Shown here in pieces: positions 22,411-29,140 of a stretch of 36,131 bases of DNA. The stretch is from Candidatus Burarchaeum sp. (GTDB lineage: Archaea; Micrarchaeota; Micrarchaeia; Burarchaeales; Burarchaeaceae). The stretch is from contig NZ_JAUSNF010000051.1 of the NCBI RefSeq assembly GCF_030646255.1, positions 1-36,131 on the forward strand, given 5' to 3'. Made by a program: the position numbers and the translations under genes. The stretch's first letter is position 1, and the number at the start of each line of letters is the position of its first letter. The notes under the pieces are model-generated. The model ran no database searches. It worked only from the letters and a program-made list of their open reading frames with translations, and was not told where the DNA came from.

Positions 22411-23294
22411 CCTACATGTACGTCGTCAACGCGCCGCCCGTTCTTCTTCAGGACATTCCTGAGCCGTATGAGCCTGCCTGAACTGACGACATTCAGGAAT
22501 TCCGAGCGCTCTGCCGGCGGCATGCGCACAGCCTCGCGCCAGATTGTGCGGCCTCCGGCAAAGCCGCTTGCGCCTCCGCGGCACGCAAGCTCAAGCTGCG
22601 ACTTGAACTGCAGGAAGTCGGCCTGGTCGCTCAGCAGAATCCATGGAACCGGGACCGCGCCACTTATGCGCTTGCACGCCCGTATGGCAGTTTCAGCATT
22701 CATTGAAAATGTGGGGAACTGCGCACCCAGCAGGTCGCAGTAGGGCGAAAGTTCTCGCGCCGAAGCCAGCACCGAACCTTCCCAGAAGTCAAGTGAGACT
22801 TCGTAGAGGAGTAATTCGAGAAAAAGCGGAATGCCGGCAGAAAGGCAGTCCTTGCGCACACGCTTCAGCAGTGCGAACTGCTTGGCTGCGGAGTTTGGAT
22901 AGCGCGGGTTGTAGTAAAGCTTGAGTTTTACCCCTGCAGCGCCTGCCTTGCGAGCCTGGAGCGGACTGGTTGCAGGGTCGAGCTGGGCAACGCGTTCGCC
23001 GCCCACCGCGGCATGGCCGCCTTTCTCGAGCGAGAGCACAAGCGCACTACCGTTGGTGAGCGCCTTTGCGCGCTGGCAGAATTTTGCCGCGTCATGGTCG
23101 AGTAGGGTCGCGCTTGCAAATGGCGAGAGGGCCTTGACGATGTCGCGCTTCACGTCACACAACTTGGCTGCAGAAATTGAGCGCGGGTTCTGGGGGTTGA
23201 GCATGCGCGCTAACGAGGTGCGATGGTCGGCAGCGAGCATTGAAATGAAGCCGTCTTCAACAAGGCTGAACAGGCTTGGCGTTGCAGACATCAT
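22407..23294 (-). CDS. class I aldolase of the LacD/DeoC family
   Basis: This 295-aa TIM-barrel aldolase resembles tagatose 1,6-bisphosphate and sulfofructose-phosphate aldolases: A-A-D-H-R-T-S-L near residue 21-28, L-L-D-H-D, a G-V-K123-L-K-L-Y-Y-N-P segment where LacD places its Schiff-base Lys, L-E-L-L-L-Y-E, and a C-terminal G-G-A-S-G-F-A-G-G-R-T-I-W. The substrate is not predictable. ATG at 23294, or the adjacent one at 23291, is chosen for the GGTG upstream. A GTG at 23333 would add 13 residues. It overlaps nadE's longest frame by ATGA and follows the beta-CASP gene, so the three are probably co-transcribed. Confidence 0.8.
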   Translation of the reverse strand: MMSATPSLFSLVEDGFISMLAADHRTSLARMLNPQNPRSISAAKLCDVKRDIVKALSPFASATLLDHDAAKFCQRAKALTNGSALVLSLEKGGHAAVGGERVAQLDPATSPLQARKAGAAGVKLKLYYNPRYPNSAAKQFALLKRVRKDCLSAGIPLFLELLLYEVSLDFWEGSVLASARELSPYCDLLGAQFPTFSMNAETAIRACKRISGAVPVPWILLSDQADFLQFKSQLELACRGGASGFAGGRTIWREAVRMPPAERSEFLNVVSSGRLIRLRNVLKKNGRRVDDVHVG

Positions 23295-23325
23295 GTTTAC
23301 ACCGGGACGCACAACAGTTTCAAAC

Positions 23326-23357
23326 TCAGGCACGCATGTTTCAATTCAGGCACGCAT
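23326..23357 (-). repeat. 12-bp direct repeat between the nuclease and aldolase genes
   Basis: TCAGGCACGCAT is at 23326-23337 and 23346-23357 (20-nt period), with similar flanks. On the minus strand it reads ATGCGTGCCTGA twice and spans the spacer after the beta-CASP stop. Confidence 0.65.
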
Positions 23358-24658
23358 CATACCTTGAAAGACTCGCCGTTCTTCGGCACGATTATTTCGT
23401 ACTTCTTGCCCAGGGCATCCTTGAGCTCAGCGAACTTGTTTTTCTCCCCGTGCACAAGGAAGATGCGCTTGAGCGCCCGAGTAGTGCGCGCGAACTGCAC
23501 AAGGCCCGCCTGGTCGCAGTGCGCACTCAGGTCGAATTTCTTCACAGTCATATTTATCCTTACCTTCTCGCCGTCGAGCTCGACCTGCTTTGCGCCATCG
23601 ATTATCTGCCTTCCAGGCGTGCCCTCACTCTGGTAGCCGACGAATGCCAACAGGGAGTTGCGGTCGCGCGCGAGGGCCTTCATATAGGTGATGGCTGGTC
23701 CGCCAGTGAGCATGCCCGAAGTTGATACGATGATGGCCTGCTGGTTAAGCACGTCGCTCCGCGTGCGCGTCTTTGGTATGTGGAAGTGTTTGCTCCTGAA
23801 GGGGTCCTGGCCTCCGTGCAGCAGCCTGCGCCGCACCTCGGGCTTGGCGAATTCCAGGTTCTGCCGATAGATGCGGTTGGCCTTCAAAATCATGCCGTCC
23901 ACGAATATGGGCACGGGGCTGAGCGCACCGCTTGTCATGTGCTGCTCAAGTATGAAAATTACCTCCTGCGCGCGGCCGACTGCGAAAGACGGGATGAGAA
24001 CCGAACCGCCGCTTATGATAGCGGTTTCGATTGCATCTATGAGCTCCTTGGCCACGTCCTTGAGCGGCTTATGCGTGTCTTCCTTTGCGCCGTATGTGCT
24101 TTCCATTATGAGTGTCTCGGCCCGCAGGCCCTGGTGGCAGGCGTCGAGCAGGCGCGTGACGCGGTTGTTGAAGTCGCTGGTGTATAGAAGCCGCTGCCCG
24201 CTGTGCACGAGCGTCATGGCAGAGCCCAGTATGTGGCCGGCATTGTGGAAGGAGAATTTCAGTTTTTCGCCTGCGGTTTGATTGAACTGCAAGGGCTTGC
24301 AATGCGCGAGCACATGCTTTGTATCATCGGGCGAGAAATGATTGCTCAGCCGCTGGTAGTCGGCTAGAAGCAGGGCCATGAGGTCCTGCGTGGGCTTTGT
24401 CACGTAAATCGGGGCGCGGCATTTCTTGGCGTTTGAGTAGAGTATGGGAAGGTAGCCGGTATGGTCGAGATGGGCATGCGAGATCGCTATTTGCGAGTAG
24501 GCGCGGGCGTCGGCGTCTTCGAGCAGCGGGTTGCGCTCCTGGGGGGTTTTCGCACCCACATTGATGCCGCAGTCCATTAGGAGCGAGGCATTGCCTTCCC
24601 GCAGGCCTATGCAGTTGCGCCCGACTTCGCCTGCGCCGCCGTAAAAAGAGAGGTCCAT
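23357..24658 (-). CDS. beta-CASP metallo-beta-lactamase ribonuclease (aCPSF-like)
   Basis: This Zn-dependent RNase is of the archaeal CPSF73 group, acting in RNA 3'-end processing or 5'-3' decay. It has 433 aa from the ATG at 24658. Motif 2, HAHLDH, is at residues 61-66. A later G-H-I-L-G-S-A, S-D-F motif and M-E-S-T-Y-G lead into the beta-CASP insert, which ends S-T-S-G-M-L-T-G-G and F-D-L-S-A-H-C-D and V-H-G-E. No N-terminal KH domains are present, so it matches the shorter aCPSF2 type rather than aCPSF1. The start is 26 nt from a TATA-like box shared with the divergent gene. Confidence 0.93.
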   Translation of the reverse strand: MDLSFYGGAGEVGRNCIGLREGNASLLMDCGINVGAKTPQERNPLLEDADARAYSQIAISHAHLDHTGYLPILYSNAKKCRAPIYVTKPTQDLMALLLADYQRLSNHFSPDDTKHVLAHCKPLQFNQTAGEKLKFSFHNAGHILGSAMTLVHSGQRLLYTSDFNNRVTRLLDACHQGLRAETLIMESTYGAKEDTHKPLKDVAKELIDAIETAIISGGSVLIPSFAVGRAQEVIFILEQHMTSGALSPVPIFVDGMILKANRIYRQNLEFAKPEVRRRLLHGGQDPFRSKHFHIPKTRTRSDVLNQQAIIVSTSGMLTGGPAITYMKALARDRNSLLAFVGYQSEGTPGRQIIDGAKQVELDGEKVRINMTVKKFDLSAHCDQAGLVQFARTTRALKRIFLVHGEKNKFAELKDALGKKYEIIVPKNGESFKV

Positions 24659-24680
24659 GGAGGCATATCTGCACATATGC

Positions 24681-24687
24681 TTTTTAA
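24681..24687. promoter_or_regulatory. shared TATA-like box of a divergent gene pair
   Basis: TTTTTAA is centred at 24684, 26 nt from the minus-strand ATG (24658) and 27 nt from the plus-strand GTG (24711). One box therefore sits at the right leaderless distance for both genes. Confidence 0.6.
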
Positions 24688-24710
24688 CCCTAGCAGCCGA
24701 TAGCTACGAC

Positions 24711-25427
24711 GTGGTGGACCTCAAGATGCCGTCGATGCCGTTCATGAAGAAGAAGGGCGAGGCAGAGAGGGCAAAGGAAGGGAAAAGAGCAAAGGAGCAG
24801 GCAGGGGAAGCGCCGTGGAAGGAAGCAAGCACGCCTGCACCGGAAGAAAGCGAGATTGACGCTCTCAGGCGCAAAGTGGCGCTTTACAGGCGCGTGATTG
24901 AGCGCTACCGCGACATGATTGAGAAGGCCGAGACTAAGACCGTGACCGAATTGCGCTCGCTGATTGTCCCGGAGGATCCTGAAGTTGTGAAGCTGCGGGA
25001 TGAGATTCTTGAGGAGTTTAGGCCCTATATCTACCAGCAGCACTTTGAGCAGGTTGCGCGGAAGGCATACCAGTACGTGCTGGGCGAGCTGGCCAATGAG
25101 GAACTGCCCGTTGACTTCTGGCTCGAGCCCCGCGACATGATTGAGCTGAGGGCGGCCGACGAGATGGACAAGGCGGTGCTGCTCTGCTCGCTCCTGCGCT
25201 CGCTCGAGTGCGAGACCGCCAAGGTCGTGGTCGAGAGCAATGGCGAGAGGCACGTGTTCGTGGGCTTCCAGGTCGGCGGCAGGTACGTGCTGATGGACCC
25301 TGCGCACAAGAAGATTGTCGAGGGCGAGCGCGAGGATGTGCTGATAAAGCAGTTTGGCGGCGGCAGGAAGAATGTTTACGAGTTCAATGACAAGGAGTAC
25401 GACGAGATCGTGGGCGGGCAGGAATAG
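24711..25427 (+). CDS. transglutaminase-like fold protein
   Basis: A highly charged Lys/Glu/Ala-rich N-terminus and a helical segment (to about residue 75) lead into a domain resembling transglutaminase/papain-like folds. A candidate triad is the Cys in V-L-L-C-S-L-L-R-S-L, the His in E-R-H-V-F-V and the Asp in Y-V-L-M-D-P (about residues 159, 181 and 196 of 238). The family's typical order and spacing are kept. The substrate is unknown, and it may be a protease or a non-catalytic binder. GTG at 24711 fits the promoter. ATG at 24726 would shorten it by five codons. Confidence 0.7.
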   Translation: MVDLKMPSMPFMKKKGEAERAKEGKRAKEQAGEAPWKEASTPAPEESEIDALRRKVALYRRVIERYRDMIEKAETKTVTELRSLIVPEDPEVVKLRDEILEEFRPYIYQQHFEQVARKAYQYVLGELANEELPVDFWLEPRDMIELRAADEMDKAVLLCSLLRSLECETAKVVVESNGERHVFVGFQVGGRYVLMDPAHKKIVEGEREDVLIKQFGGGRKNVYEFNDKEYDEIVGGQE

Positions 25428-25520
25428 CTGACTTTACGGCTGGTTTGGCGGCGCATGCGTTTTTTAATTTAAGCCCCCATAATAGGCATCTCTAAATAGC
25501 GCTTACAAGTGGTGATCACG

Positions 25521-25697
25521 ATGGCAGAAGAACTCAACAGGTTTGAAAAGGCGAGGATTATCGGCGCACGCGCACTGCAGCTGGCAATGGGCGCGCCGCC
25601 GCTCATTGAAGTGAAGGACCTGACCAACCCCGTGAACATTGCGTTCGGCGAGTTTGAGAAGGGCGTAATCCCGCTTGTCGTAATACGAGACAGCTAA
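25521..25697 (+). CDS. rpoK: DNA-directed RNA polymerase subunit K (Rpb6 homologue)
   Basis: RpoK/Rpb6/omega stabilises the large polymerase subunits. It is a complete 58-aa archaeal version: L-N-R-F-E-K-A-R-I-I-G-A-R-A-L-Q at 5-20, then M-G-A-P-P-L-I and the acidic/hydrophobic end G-V-I-P-L-V-V-I-R. ATG at 25521 is the start, given the GGTGATC ribosome site at 25511-25517, rather than the GTG four codons upstream. AT-rich boxes lie at about 25460-25471 and 25491-25498. It is convergent with the next gene, whose stop overlaps its last bases. Confidence 0.95.
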   Translation: MAEELNRFEKARIIGARALQLAMGAPPLIEVKDLTNPVNIAFGEFEKGVIPLVVIRDS

Positions 25698-26368
25698 TTA
25701 GAGCTGGCGTTGCTTAGCGGGAAGGGAGCTGAAATCAGCACTATAGTGAATAGTTCTGACTCCGAGCCCAGCAGCACGCGCTTTTCCTCGTCAACCCACA
25801 TGTCGGCCTCGAGGATGTTTGCGGTCTCACCGTTGATTACGCGCATTGAGACGGAGCGTACCTTGAAGGCAGGCCTGCCCCGGAATTCCTCCCGCCCGAG
25901 TGCAGATATTGTGCGCAAGGTCGCATCATCGAACTCTATTGGCGGCGGATAGGTTATGCGGCTTGTGGAGCGCCACGAGAAGTTGTCGCTCAGCGAGAGC
26001 ATCCAGGGCTGGAAAAAGTCGGTTGCGAGCTCATTGGCGCGCACCGCACCAGTTTCCATATTTATGCAGACGCTGGAAGAGGCCGCCGCTTCGACCGCAG
26101 CCGCGTCGGCGCGCACACCCATGCAGTCCCCGAAGAGGCCGAGAACAGTGTAAGTTATGTTGGCCTGCACGCCGGAAAGTTTGTATTCATAGATGTATTT
26201 TTCGCCAGGCATGAGCTGGAGCCCCACATTGGGCGAAAGCGGCTCGGCAGAGAAGTTGAGCGTCGTCTTGGTTATATCCACTGGCTTCGTGAAGAACAGG
26301 AGCACGACTGCGAAGAAGAGAACTATTGGGACAATATACCATAGTAGGGTTGTTTTTGATATGTGCAC
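25694..26368 (-). CDS. membrane-anchored extracytoplasmic protein, unknown
   Basis: This 224-aa protein begins with one N-terminal membrane helix (about residues 8-26, ending F-F-T-K-P-V). The remainder is a beta-rich extracytoplasmic domain with the motif Y-I-Y-E-Y-K-L-S near residue 58-65, several Asn-x-Ser/Thr sequons and two cysteines. I do not recognise the family. The strand pattern and the charged W-V-D-E-E-K-R-V-L segment near the end recall outer-surface or lipoprotein-like beta domains. The GTG start at 26368 is 27 nt from an ATTAAAA box, which supports a leaderless transcript. The 3' end overlaps rpoK by 4 nt. Confidence 0.75.
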   Translation of the reverse strand: MHISKTTLLWYIVPIVLFFAVVLLFFTKPVDITKTTLNFSAEPLSPNVGLQLMPGEKYIYEYKLSGVQANITYTVLGLFGDCMGVRADAAAVEAAASSSVCINMETGAVRANELATDFFQPWMLSLSDNFSWRSTSRITYPPPIEFDDATLRTISALGREEFRGRPAFKVRSVSMRVINGETANILEADMWVDEEKRVLLGSESELFTIVLISAPFPLSNASSN

Positions 26369-26391
26369 GGGCGCAGTATTGGGCGGGAAGG

Positions 26392-26398
26392 TTTTAAT
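26392..26398 (-). promoter_or_regulatory. TATA box of the membrane-anchored protein gene
   Basis: ATTAAAA (minus strand) centred at 26395 is 27 nt from the GTG at 26368. The plus-strand metallopeptidase start is 39 nt away, so a plus-strand transcript from the same box would carry a leader of about 13 nt that includes its GGGAG site. Confidence 0.55.
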
Positions 26399-26433
26399 CG
26401 GTTTTTGGATGAAGGAAAAGGGAGAATGCGTCC

Positions 26434-26829
26434 GTGGTCCATGTGGAGTCTGAGAAAGCGCCTGATGTGCAGGAGCGCATTGCGAAAATACTGGCGAGCG
26501 GCGAGTTCCCGCACGTGAATGCCTACAGGCTCATATGCATGCGCTCGACGGGCGCAGGGGCGCGGGCATATGCGCGCATATGGAGCCTGCCCTCAATATG
26601 GCAGAATGCGCTGGGCATCGACCCGTTCTACGTGATAGAGGTGCTGAGCCAGCACTTTGACAAGCTGGACCAGGAAAAGAAGGACAAGGTCCTAATTCAC
26701 GAGCTGCTGCACATACCGAAGAAGTTCAGCGGCGGGCTCGTGCCGCACACGTGCTTCGGGAAGAAAATTGATGAGAGGAAAGTAAGGGAAATTTATGAAA
26801 GGGTTTTAAAGAGCAGGAACGAGTATTAA
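26434..26829 (+). CDS. small predicted zinc metallopeptidase (HExxH)
   Basis: This 131-aa protein resembles the small archaeal/phage predicted metallopeptidase family. The motif H89-E90-L-L-H93-I-P gives two zinc ligands and the general base, and His 105 in G-L-V-P-H is a candidate third ligand. I-C-M-R-S-T-G, A-R-I-W-x-L-P-x-I-W-Q and I-E-V-L-S are conserved-looking blocks that precede it. There is no signal peptide, so it should be cytosolic. The substrate is unknown. It starts at the GTG at 26434 with GGGAG nine or so bases upstream. Confidence 0.78.
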   Translation: MVHVESEKAPDVQERIAKILASGEFPHVNAYRLICMRSTGAGARAYARIWSLPSIWQNALGIDPFYVIEVLSQHFDKLDQEKKDKVLIHELLHIPKKFSGGLVPHTCFGKKIDERKVREIYERVLKSRNEY

Positions 26830-26836
26830 GGACTAT

Positions 26837-27694
26837 ATGAATCAAATGCTGAAAGAAAAACTAGACGGATATAAAAAAAGAGCAGACGCATGGATCGATA
26901 GGCATCGGAATAAATTCACAACCCTCCTCAATGCAGTAGTTGTAGTGGTTGCATTGATCGGCGTCATCTTTTTGCCTGTTTTTAATGGATACTCTGTATA
27001 TGACAACTACGTCATTGGTCCTCGTATTAAATTTGAAGTCGCTACATATCCACCCGAAGGTACGCAAATTAAGATAAACTACATAAATGTAGGGGGAACG
27101 CCGATTACGAACTTGGAAATAAGGTACTATGGTTTTTTTGATCCGGAATTATACGGAGTTAGTGCTGAATTAAAAAATAATTATACAAAGGTTGCACAGC
27201 TAAGTACGCGAAATCTTCAGAATCGCGGAGATTCTGGATATTTCTATATAGATATACGTGGACAGGGCATATATCCTACCTGTGAGTTGATTACTACTGC
27301 AACATACATGTCGGGGCCGAACCTGCAGCTATTTCATTCTGAAAATGGAGAGTGTTATTACAAAATTGATCCGCCCCTACCTGAAACAGTGTGCACTCCG
27401 GCACAACTTGAGTTTTATGTTTATTCACATGAAATCAAGAATTATACAAAAATAGTGCATTATCCAATTTCATGGGAAAAATTTAATATCGGAATAAACA
27501 CACCACAAGGAATACCTTGTAAAAAGTATGAACTTTCTGAAAATAAAGAAAAACTACGCATGGTGGTAGCCGTACCTGCGAATGTTCGTGAAATGTTAGG
27601 TAAATATGTACTTGACAAAGCTAAACTCGCTAAAAAATATTGTTCTGAAGGAATAATGCCCCAACAGTGGTGCATTGAAAATAATCTAGATTAA
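26837..27694 (+). CDS. AT-rich single-pass membrane protein, unknown
   Basis: This 285-aa protein has a charged 30-residue N-terminus, one membrane helix (about 31-52, rich in Val/Ile/Ala), and an extracytoplasmic domain with seven or eight Cys and several Asn-x-Ser/Thr sites (N-N-Y-T, K-N-Y-T). Base composition is clearly AT-richer than in every neighbour, with A/T-ending codons (aaa, gaa, ata, tat), which suggests recent acquisition. The first half, with P-P-E-G-T-Q-I-K-I-N-Y-I-N-V-G-G-T-P-I-T-N, looks like an Ig/CARDB-type beta sandwich. No enzyme motif is seen. The start is the ATG 7 nt after the metallopeptidase stop. Confidence 0.8.
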   Translation: MNQMLKEKLDGYKKRADAWIDRHRNKFTTLLNAVVVVVALIGVIFLPVFNGYSVYDNYVIGPRIKFEVATYPPEGTQIKINYINVGGTPITNLEIRYYGFFDPELYGVSAELKNNYTKVAQLSTRNLQNRGDSGYFYIDIRGQGIYPTCELITTATYMSGPNLQLFHSENGECYYKIDPPLPETVCTPAQLEFYVYSHEIKNYTKIVHYPISWEKFNIGINTPQGIPCKKYELSENKEKLRMVVAVPANVREMLGKYVLDKAKLAKKYCSEGIMPQQWCIENNLD

Positions 27695-27707
27695 TTGTTT
27701 GATTTAC

Positions 27708-28325
27708 TCAGTTTTTCGCCAGCGCCGAATCTATCGCCTGCTTCATCTGGTCAAAAGTCAGGTAGCCGACGTAGCGCCTGTTGTTTATGTAGAAGGTGGG
27801 CGTGCCCTCGACGCCCAGGGAAATGGCCTCGTTGCGCTCCTTCTCGACTTGCGCAGCCTTCAGCCCGCCGTCAAGGCAGTCGTTGAACTGCGTTGTGTCG
27901 AGGCCGAGCAAGGCGGCGTATTCCTTCAGCTTCGAAGTCCCGAGGTTGCCGCCTGCCATGAAAAGCGCGTCGTGATACTCGAAGAACTTGCCCTGGTCGG
28001 CCGCGCACTCGCTGGCCTCCGCCGCCTTCTGCGCATAGGGGTGGATTTCATATAATGGGAAGTGCTTGAATACGAATTTTATGTTGTCGCCATATGCCGC
28101 CTCGACTTTTTTCACTTCAGGGTAGACGCGTATGCAGACAGGGCACTGGAAGTCCGAGAACTCGATTATTGTGACTTTTGCAGTGGCCCCGCCATAAAAC
28201 GGCTCTCCCGCTATGGAGGGAAGCTGGCCTGGAGGAACCTCAGTGCCCCCGTTGCCCGGAGTGCCGGGGCAGCCCGCCAACAGGAAGACAAAGAGAAAGA
28301 TGGGGAGGAGTATTGGCAGCTTCAT
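27708..28325 (-). CDS. DsbA-like thioredoxin-fold lipoprotein
   Basis: This exported disulfide oxidoreductase has 205 aa. The start at 28325 gives a clean signal: M-K, a hydrophobic stretch, then the lipobox L-L-A-G-C with Cys 19 as the lipid site. After a Gly/Pro-rich linker the thioredoxin fold carries the active site F-Q-C61-P-V-C64, and the cis-Pro loop is G-V-E-G-T-P-T-F-Y-I. The helical insertion (A-E-A-S-E-C ... F-F-E-Y-H-D-A-L-F) is that of DsbA/DSBA-like thiol oxidoreductases. GGGTAGAT precedes the ATG. It likely forms or isomerises disulfides in the Cys-rich surface proteins coded nearby. Confidence 0.92.
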   Translation of the reverse strand: MKLPILLPIFLFVFLLAGCPGTPGNGGTEVPPGQLPSIAGEPFYGGATAKVTIIEFSDFQCPVCIRVYPEVKKVEAAYGDNIKFVFKHFPLYEIHPYAQKAAEASECAADQGKFFEYHDALFMAGGNLGTSKLKEYAALLGLDTTQFNDCLDGGLKAAQVEKERNEAISLGVEGTPTFYINNRRYVGYLTFDQMKQAIDSALAKN

Positions 28326-28396
28326 GGTATCTACCCGTATGCACATCTTGCTCGTGCATATGTCCTGCTCTTGCATAATCAATGTCAAAGAACGCA

Positions 28397-29089
28397 TCAA
28401 TAGACGTGCTCGTTTGGGTAGAGCTCTATGCCAGTGGGCGCAAATCGCATGAGGAACAGCCGCTCAGCATAGCTCGTGCCGCGCATCTTTATGACCTCGA
28501 GCGCGCGCAGGCGCTGCTCGCCCTTGCGTATAGTGTAGAGGTAGATTACGCCGTCGGCGAGCGGCTCGACATCGAACTGGGGGAAGGGCGTGCCGAAAGA
28601 GTCCACGCGGCAGTCCGAGGTCAGCATCACCGTGCAGCCCCACTTCTTGAGCTTTGCCAGCAGCTTCATTACCTCCTGCCGCTTCCTCATCTCATTCTCA
28701 TAGAGTACTGCAAAGGAGGTGACGGTGTCCAGCACGACGCGCCGTATCTTGAGCTCCTCTATCTTGTCGTGAATCATGAGCTCCTGCGCAAGGAAGTGGT
28801 CGACCTCGTGCGGCGGATATTCGAGGAACATGAACTTCTTCTGCTTTTCAAAGTCCGCGAACTTCCAGCCATAGGCAGACATGTAATCGTACACGCGCGG
28901 CTTTTCCTCCTCGAAGGAAATGTAGAGCCCGTTCTCATTTGCATTCGCAAGGCCGTGGTGGAGGAACTGCATTGCAAATGTCGACTTGCCTGCGCCCGTG
29001 CCGCCGCTGATTGCGATTATGCTGCCAGAAGGATAGCCGCCACCGAGCAGCTCGTCAAGGCCGGCCAGGCCAGTGCTTACGCGTTCCAT
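28397..29089 (-). CDS. KaiC-domain RecA-like ATPase
   Basis: This single-domain KaiC-family ATPase of 230 aa has Walker A GTGAGKST at residues 30-37, preceded by T-G-L-A-G-L-D-E-L-L-G-G-G-Y-P, the family's entry motif. The Y-I-S-F-E-E catalytic-Glu strand and a Walker B strand R-R-V-V-L-D-T follow, then K-M-R-G-T near the C-terminus. Such proteins are common in Archaea and usually regulatory, and the partner is not known. The ATG at 29089 is 25-26 nt from a box shared with the divergent protease gene, and GAGGTAATC also lies upstream. It sits upstream of the DsbA-like gene. Confidence 0.92.
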   Translation of the reverse strand: MERVSTGLAGLDELLGGGYPSGSIIAISGGTGAGKSTFAMQFLHHGLANANENGLYISFEEEKPRVYDYMSAYGWKFADFEKQKKFMFLEYPPHEVDHFLAQELMIHDKIEELKIRRVVLDTVTSFAVLYENEMRKRQEVMKLLAKLKKWGCTVMLTSDCRVDSFGTPFPQFDVEPLADGVIYLYTIRKGEQRLRALEVIKMRGTSYAERLFLMRFAPTGIELYPNEHVY

Positions 29090-29110
29090 GCATTGATTAC
29101 CTCACAAACA

Positions 29111-29117
29111 TTTTAAA
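29111..29117. promoter_or_regulatory. shared TATA-like box of a divergent gene pair
   Basis: TTTTAAA is centred at 29114, 25 nt from the minus-strand ATG (29089) and 27 nt from the plus-strand ATG (29141). Confidence 0.6.
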
Positions 29118-29140
29118 CTTCAGATACGAATGTGCAGACT

